A DNA stretch of 64,000 nucleotides from Actinomycetes bacterium (GTDB lineage: Bacteria; Actinomycetota; Acidimicrobiia; Acidimicrobiales; Palsa-688): positions 1-64,000 of the forward strand of contig JAKBBA010000007.1 in NCBI GenBank assembly GCA_021808665.1. Reading direction: 5' to 3'. Position 1 is the first letter of the stretch; every line of letters begins with the position of its first letter. Of the stretch, positions 61,200 to 64,000 are shown in pieces. A program made the translations under genes and the position numbers. The notes beneath the pieces are model-generated. The model was not told the DNA's origin, did no database searches, and saw nothing but the letters and a program-made list of their open reading frames with translations.

Positions 61200-62344
61200 G
61201 GGGACGCTTCCTCCTTGCGCGCTGTATGAGAATCGGCGGCGGCCGCTGGTGTGAGCTCGTGGCGCAATCTGGTCTTCACCTCGGTGTCGGTGACCACGCG
61301 GCTCCTGGCAGACCAGGCCAAGCCCGTCCAGGCGACCCAGCCGATCCCCAGCATCAGCCAGTAGGAGACCAACCGGTAAAGCAGGACAGCTGCTACGGTA
61401 GATTCCTCCCCCCCTCCGAACGTCACCAGAGCGACCGTCAAGCTTCCTTCCACGGCGCCGAGACCCCCCGGTGTGATCGGCAGGTTCGAGGCGAGTTGAC
61501 CGGCGGCGTAGGCGAGCAGAAGACCCCGCCATGGAACTCCAACTCCGACGGCGTAGAAGGCCAGCACCAGGCACGCAAGGTCAGCGAGCCAGGTGGAGGC
61601 CGCCATGACGGCCGCTATAGACCACTGCTTCCTCGACGGGTTGACAGCTGACAGCTCGGCCACCCAGCGTTCGACCACCTCGTGGGGGGTCAACTTCGAC
61701 TGGCGCCGTCGCAATAGCCTTCTCCAAAGCGATATGAAGGTAGCGAAGTGCGCCAGCACTCTCCGACGTTTCACGAACGCAATTACCATCAGGAGAGCCA
61801 CGGCGATGATCCCCAGAAGTGCCTCGACGAGGTCGTAGGCACTGCCCGTCGACGCAGCGATAGCGAGGCCAACCAGTGCCATGGCGGAGAGCGCCAAGAA
61901 CGTCAGCATGTTGAAAGCCACCAGGACCCATCCCGACAGCACGTCGTCGGCACCCCGGCGGCGAAACTGGCGGAAGATGTACGCCAGGTAGAAGACGGTG
62001 CCACCTGGGAACGACGACTGGATTGACGATCCTGCGAGGGTTATACCCAACATCGTCCCCGCTTTGATCTCCACCCGCCCCGCTCGAATAAGACGGCGCT
62101 GCAGTGATGACAACGCAGCATAGGAGGCGAACTCGCCTACGACCGCCAGGGCCATCCACCACCAGCGCAGGCGATTCAGATAGCTGGTAATGCCCGAAAG
62201 CTCTCCAGTCTTTCCTGAAATTGCCCAAGCCCCGATGCCGACGGCGACCAGGCCGACGACCATCCGCAGTGCGGGCCATGACCTTCTCACGAGCCGGCGT
62301 AACGCGGTTAGGTAGCTGGCGTGTCGGTCAGTGGGCTCTGTCAC
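61187..62344 (-). CDS. YbhN/AglD-type integral membrane protein (flippase-like)
   Basis: 385 residues with about eight membrane helices (LRMVVGLVAVGIGAWAISG, WWWMALAVVGEFASYAAL, LVAFNMLTFLALSAMALVGL and others). The signature LPITPGGLGAVEGSLTVALV and the LLLYRLVSYWLML-type end VLLYRLVSYWLMLGIGWVAW are typical of the LPG-synthase membrane family. It is distinct from the member at 373-1374. The role is inferred as movement or modification of a lipid-linked compound. Confidence 0.88.
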   Translation of the reverse strand: MTEPTDRHASYLTALRRLVRRSWPALRMVVGLVAVGIGAWAISGKTGELSGITSYLNRLRWWWMALAVVGEFASYAALSSLQRRLIRAGRVEIKAGTMLGITLAGSSIQSSFPGGTVFYLAYIFRQFRRRGADDVLSGWVLVAFNMLTFLALSAMALVGLAIAASTGSAYDLVEALLGIIAVALLMVIAFVKRRRVLAHFATFISLWRRLLRRRQSKLTPHEVVERWVAELSAVNPSRKQWSIAAVMAASTWLADLACLVLAFYAVGVGVPWRGLLLAYAAGQLASNLPITPGGLGAVEGSLTVALVTFGGGEESTVAAVLLYRLVSYWLMLGIGWVAWTGLAWSARSRVVTDTEVKTRLRHELTPAAAADSHTARKEEASPWAP

Positions 62345-62373
62345 CTCCCTTCTAGCATCTCACGAACGGAGCT

Positions 62374-62398
62374 GGCCCGGAGTGCGTAAGCTCGGGCC
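62374..62398 (-). terminator. Possible hairpin downstream of the MobF/TraA-like gene
   Basis: GGCCCG (62374-62379) pairs with CGGGCC (62393-62398), extended by AG/CT across a bulge, in the 98-bp gap between the TraA-like gene and the YbhN gene. There is no T-run on this strand. It is weak evidence for a transcription end. Confidence 0.35.
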
Positions 62399-62442
62399 GG
62401 GCAGGCTCGTAAACATGGGATCGTGATCTGGCGGCTGCCTTT

Positions 62443-64000
62443 TTAAAATCCGAGGCTACGGTCATCGCGCTTCAGACTTGCGCTCCGCAGGGACTCGTGG
62501 CCCGGCTGGCGACCGATGCCACGGTTCGCGGCTACATGTCCTTCGGGTAGGGCGCAGCCGATCACCCGACCTCGCAGGCCCGCCAGCACCCCCGGCGGTC
62601 CGAGGACTACCAGCCCGGCAGTAATGCGTGCCGCAACAGCCGGTGTCACAGCGTAGGCGTGCCCGATCCTGTCCTTGCTGCTCGGAGCTTGGGCGTTCGA
62701 CCCGTCCCGGCCGTCCCAGCGGACCGTAAGGTCGGCGACGCGAGAGCCGGCCGCCACGACCGTCCCTCGTGTACCGAACGGCACCCCGCGATCCCTGCTC
62801 GATAGCATGACGACCCTGTCGCCTTGATTCCACGCGGGGCTAGGCGACGCTTGCCGGGAGTCGCCGCGCTCGTGAGCGTGGCTGCCGCATCTTTCGGCGA
62901 GGACGGCAGCGTTGAGAGCGGAAGTCTCCTCGAAGCCGAGTCCTACCATGGCGACGTCCACGCCGAGGATGCTCAGTCCTTTCCAGCGAGCCAGGACGGC
63001 GGCCGCGTAGCGTCGACCGGTCGCCTCTATCGCCGGGGAGGTGCCCCCCGGACCCGCCTCAAGGTCTGGCGCGCAAGCCCACGGTTCCAGGGCCGGTACG
63101 TCGACGGTCCTGGAGGGACTCTCCTCTAGACCTCGGGATGCAGGGCTGGCAAGGCGTGGCAGGGTCCCCCCTTCGACGAGGATCAGCTGAGCCCGCTGCC
63201 GCCTAGCCTCACTGGCGATCAATAGCAGTTCAGCGCTGCTGCGCCGGTCCGCTTGATCCACTACTAAGGCATCGAAGTTCTCACCTCGGCGGTAGGTCTC
63301 CGCCGAGGTGAGAACTGCCCATCGCAGCGCAGAGCCCGCCGATGGTGTGTTGACCGCAACGCGAAGACCGTGCCGTTCGAGGTTACGTCCGTGAATGTCG
63401 ATTAGCTCGGCGTGTGCAAGCAGGCGACTCCTGCCCGCCGGACAGGTGAAGCGGAGCACCGGATCCGCGATGCCCGACTGGACTTCGCCTCCGTCGGCAG
63501 TTCGAGCGAAGTCGGGATTACTGGGCCGGGCCGGGTTGAGCGACGGTAGCGGCAGATTTTGGCGGAGTTCCCATCCCTCCTGGAGAATTTCGACCAGCCT
63601 TCGGTCGGCATTCAAGGCTAGTGACGTGGACCACCTGGGGCGTGATGTCAGCGACCTAACTGGCAGGCTGGCGTTGCAGAAACCGTCTACCCATGCCGTT
63701 GCGGCGTCCACGCTTGCGCCGCCGGGGTGTGTTGCCGCCAAAGCTACGGTAACGTCTGCTCGCCGAAAGTCCGACCGCTTGACGGCCAGGCTCGTCTCGA
63801 CGGCTCGGCGAAGGTGCTCGTCGTCGAGATGGGCGTCCCTTGGAGCTGACTTCGTGAGGATTCTCGGGTTTGGGGGTGCGATCGACGGCCCGTAGTCTTG
63901 GGTGGACTCTGCGGGGCGGAGGTCTAATGCGTGGAGTGGGCCCAACTGGGCGATGGTGTTTCTAGCGCTTGCCGCTGCAACCCTTTCCTGCCAGGGTACT
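62443..64000 (-). CDS. MobF relaxase/TraA-like helicase, C-terminal part, with degenerate ATPase motifs (5' end beyond the window)
   Basis: The frame is open to the window edge (the visible upstream part reads VPWQERVAAASARN), so the gene is cut off; at least 518 residues are seen. The segment FRRADVTVALAATHPGGASV, then RPRWSTSLALNADRRLVEIL, follows the region before the helicase core in MobF/TraA proteins. The ATPase core is recognisable but altered. The Walker A position reads CPAGRSRLLAHAE (no GKT) and Walker B reads DALVVDQADRRSS (Gln for the catalytic Glu). The following WNQGDRVVMLSSRDRGVPFG, TRGTVVAAG and HAYAVTPAVAARITAG resemble the SH3-like insert and motif V region. Probably a relic or a non-enzymatic protein. 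Confidence 0.62.
   Translation of the reverse strand, partial: VPWQERVAAASARNTIAQLGPLHALDLRPAESTQDYGPSIAPPNPRILTKSAPRDAHLDDEHLRRAVETSLAVKRSDFRRADVTVALAATHPGGASVDAATAWVDGFCNASLPVRSLTSRPRWSTSLALNADRRLVEILQEGWELRQNLPLPSLNPARPSNPDFARTADGGEVQSGIADPVLRFTCPAGRSRLLAHAELIDIHGRNLERHGLRVAVNTPSAGSALRWAVLTSAETYRRGENFDALVVDQADRRSSAELLLIASEARRQRAQLILVEGGTLPRLASPASRGLEESPSRTVDVPALEPWACAPDLEAGPGGTSPAIEATGRRYAAAVLARWKGLSILGVDVAMVGLGFEETSALNAAVLAERCGSHAHERGDSRQASPSPAWNQGDRVVMLSSRDRGVPFGTRGTVVAAGSRVADLTVRWDGRDGSNAQAPSSKDRIGHAYAVTPAVAARITAGLVVLGPPGVLAGLRGRVIGCALPEGHVAANRGIGRQPGHESLRSASLKRDDRSLGF

Noticed and set aside
1..64000. CRISPR arrays, rRNA genes, plasmid or chromosome origins
   Set aside because: No regularly spaced repeats, no rRNA-like sequence and no DnaA-box cluster or dnaA/dnaN genes were found by reading.

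Overview
The window is about 64 kb of GC-rich actinobacterial chromosome. The mycothiol-type alcohol dehydrogenase end, the ClpS/DUF2017 pair, the Lhr-type long helicase, a HelD-type RNA polymerase recycling factor, the PAC2 protein, GTG/TTG starts and pervasive 1-4 base gene overlaps all fit Actinomycetota. The mix of genes resembles class Acidimicrobiia, but that placement is an inference and no rRNA is present to test it.

Layout. 1-2288: end of a zinc alcohol dehydrogenase, a YbhN-type flippase-like protein and a fumarylacetoacetate hydrolase-family enzyme. 2353-7515: a decayed integrated island of about 5.1 kb at the 3' end of tRNA-Glu. It is bounded by a 27-bp direct repeat (26/27 identical) and holds a HigB/HigA-metallopeptidase toxin-antitoxin pair, two broken transposase genes, a tyrosine integrase remnant and an AbiEii-type nucleotidyltransferase with a small partner. 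7638-11387: amidase, a peptidase S51-like/CysS-tail fusion and an alpha/beta hydrolase. 11464-14187: ctaA-clpS-DUF2017 facing away from ctaB (heme O/A synthesis). 14270-17891: two head-to-head ABC-2 exporters. 17892-24297: phosphatase, rhomboid protease, FAD oxidoreductase, Gfo/Idh/MocA dehydrogenase, and an MFS efflux pump with its TetR regulator and a likely operator. 24318-26178: a ThuA-like/Gfo fusion and tRNA-Lys. 26358-30573: a ugpBAE-GDPD operon for glycerol-3-phosphate or glycerophosphodiesters, without its own ATPase. 30563-38869: DyP peroxidase, DksA-like protein, AlaX, LarE with a NIL-domain protein, a two-component system, small conserved proteins, NUDIX and PAC2. 38951-46721: Lhr helicase, GNAT, chorismate mutase, citrate synthase and TesB thioesterase. 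46828-53812: a cell-envelope region with GtrA, methyltransferases, GT2, an Lnt homologue lacking the catalytic cysteine, GT4 and an alpha/alpha-toroid protein. 53770-62344: hemE-hemY, HelD, an orotate phosphoribosyltransferase-like protein, MarR, a primary-type sigma factor, a lipoprotein and a second YbhN protein. 62443-64000: the C-terminal part of a MobF/TraA-like helicase whose ATPase motifs look destroyed.

The chromosome is mostly housekeeping (haem and cytochrome oxidase maturation, TCA cycle, RNA polymerase function, envelope assembly). The accessory signals are the tRNA-Glu island and the relaxase/helicase relic at the right edge. The strongest candidates for something undescribed are the overlapping GT4-methyltransferase-toroid genes, the S51-CysS-tail fusion, the ctaA-clpS-DUF2017 coupling and the ATPase-dead TraA-like protein. 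All gene calls come from reading motifs; no database search was run.
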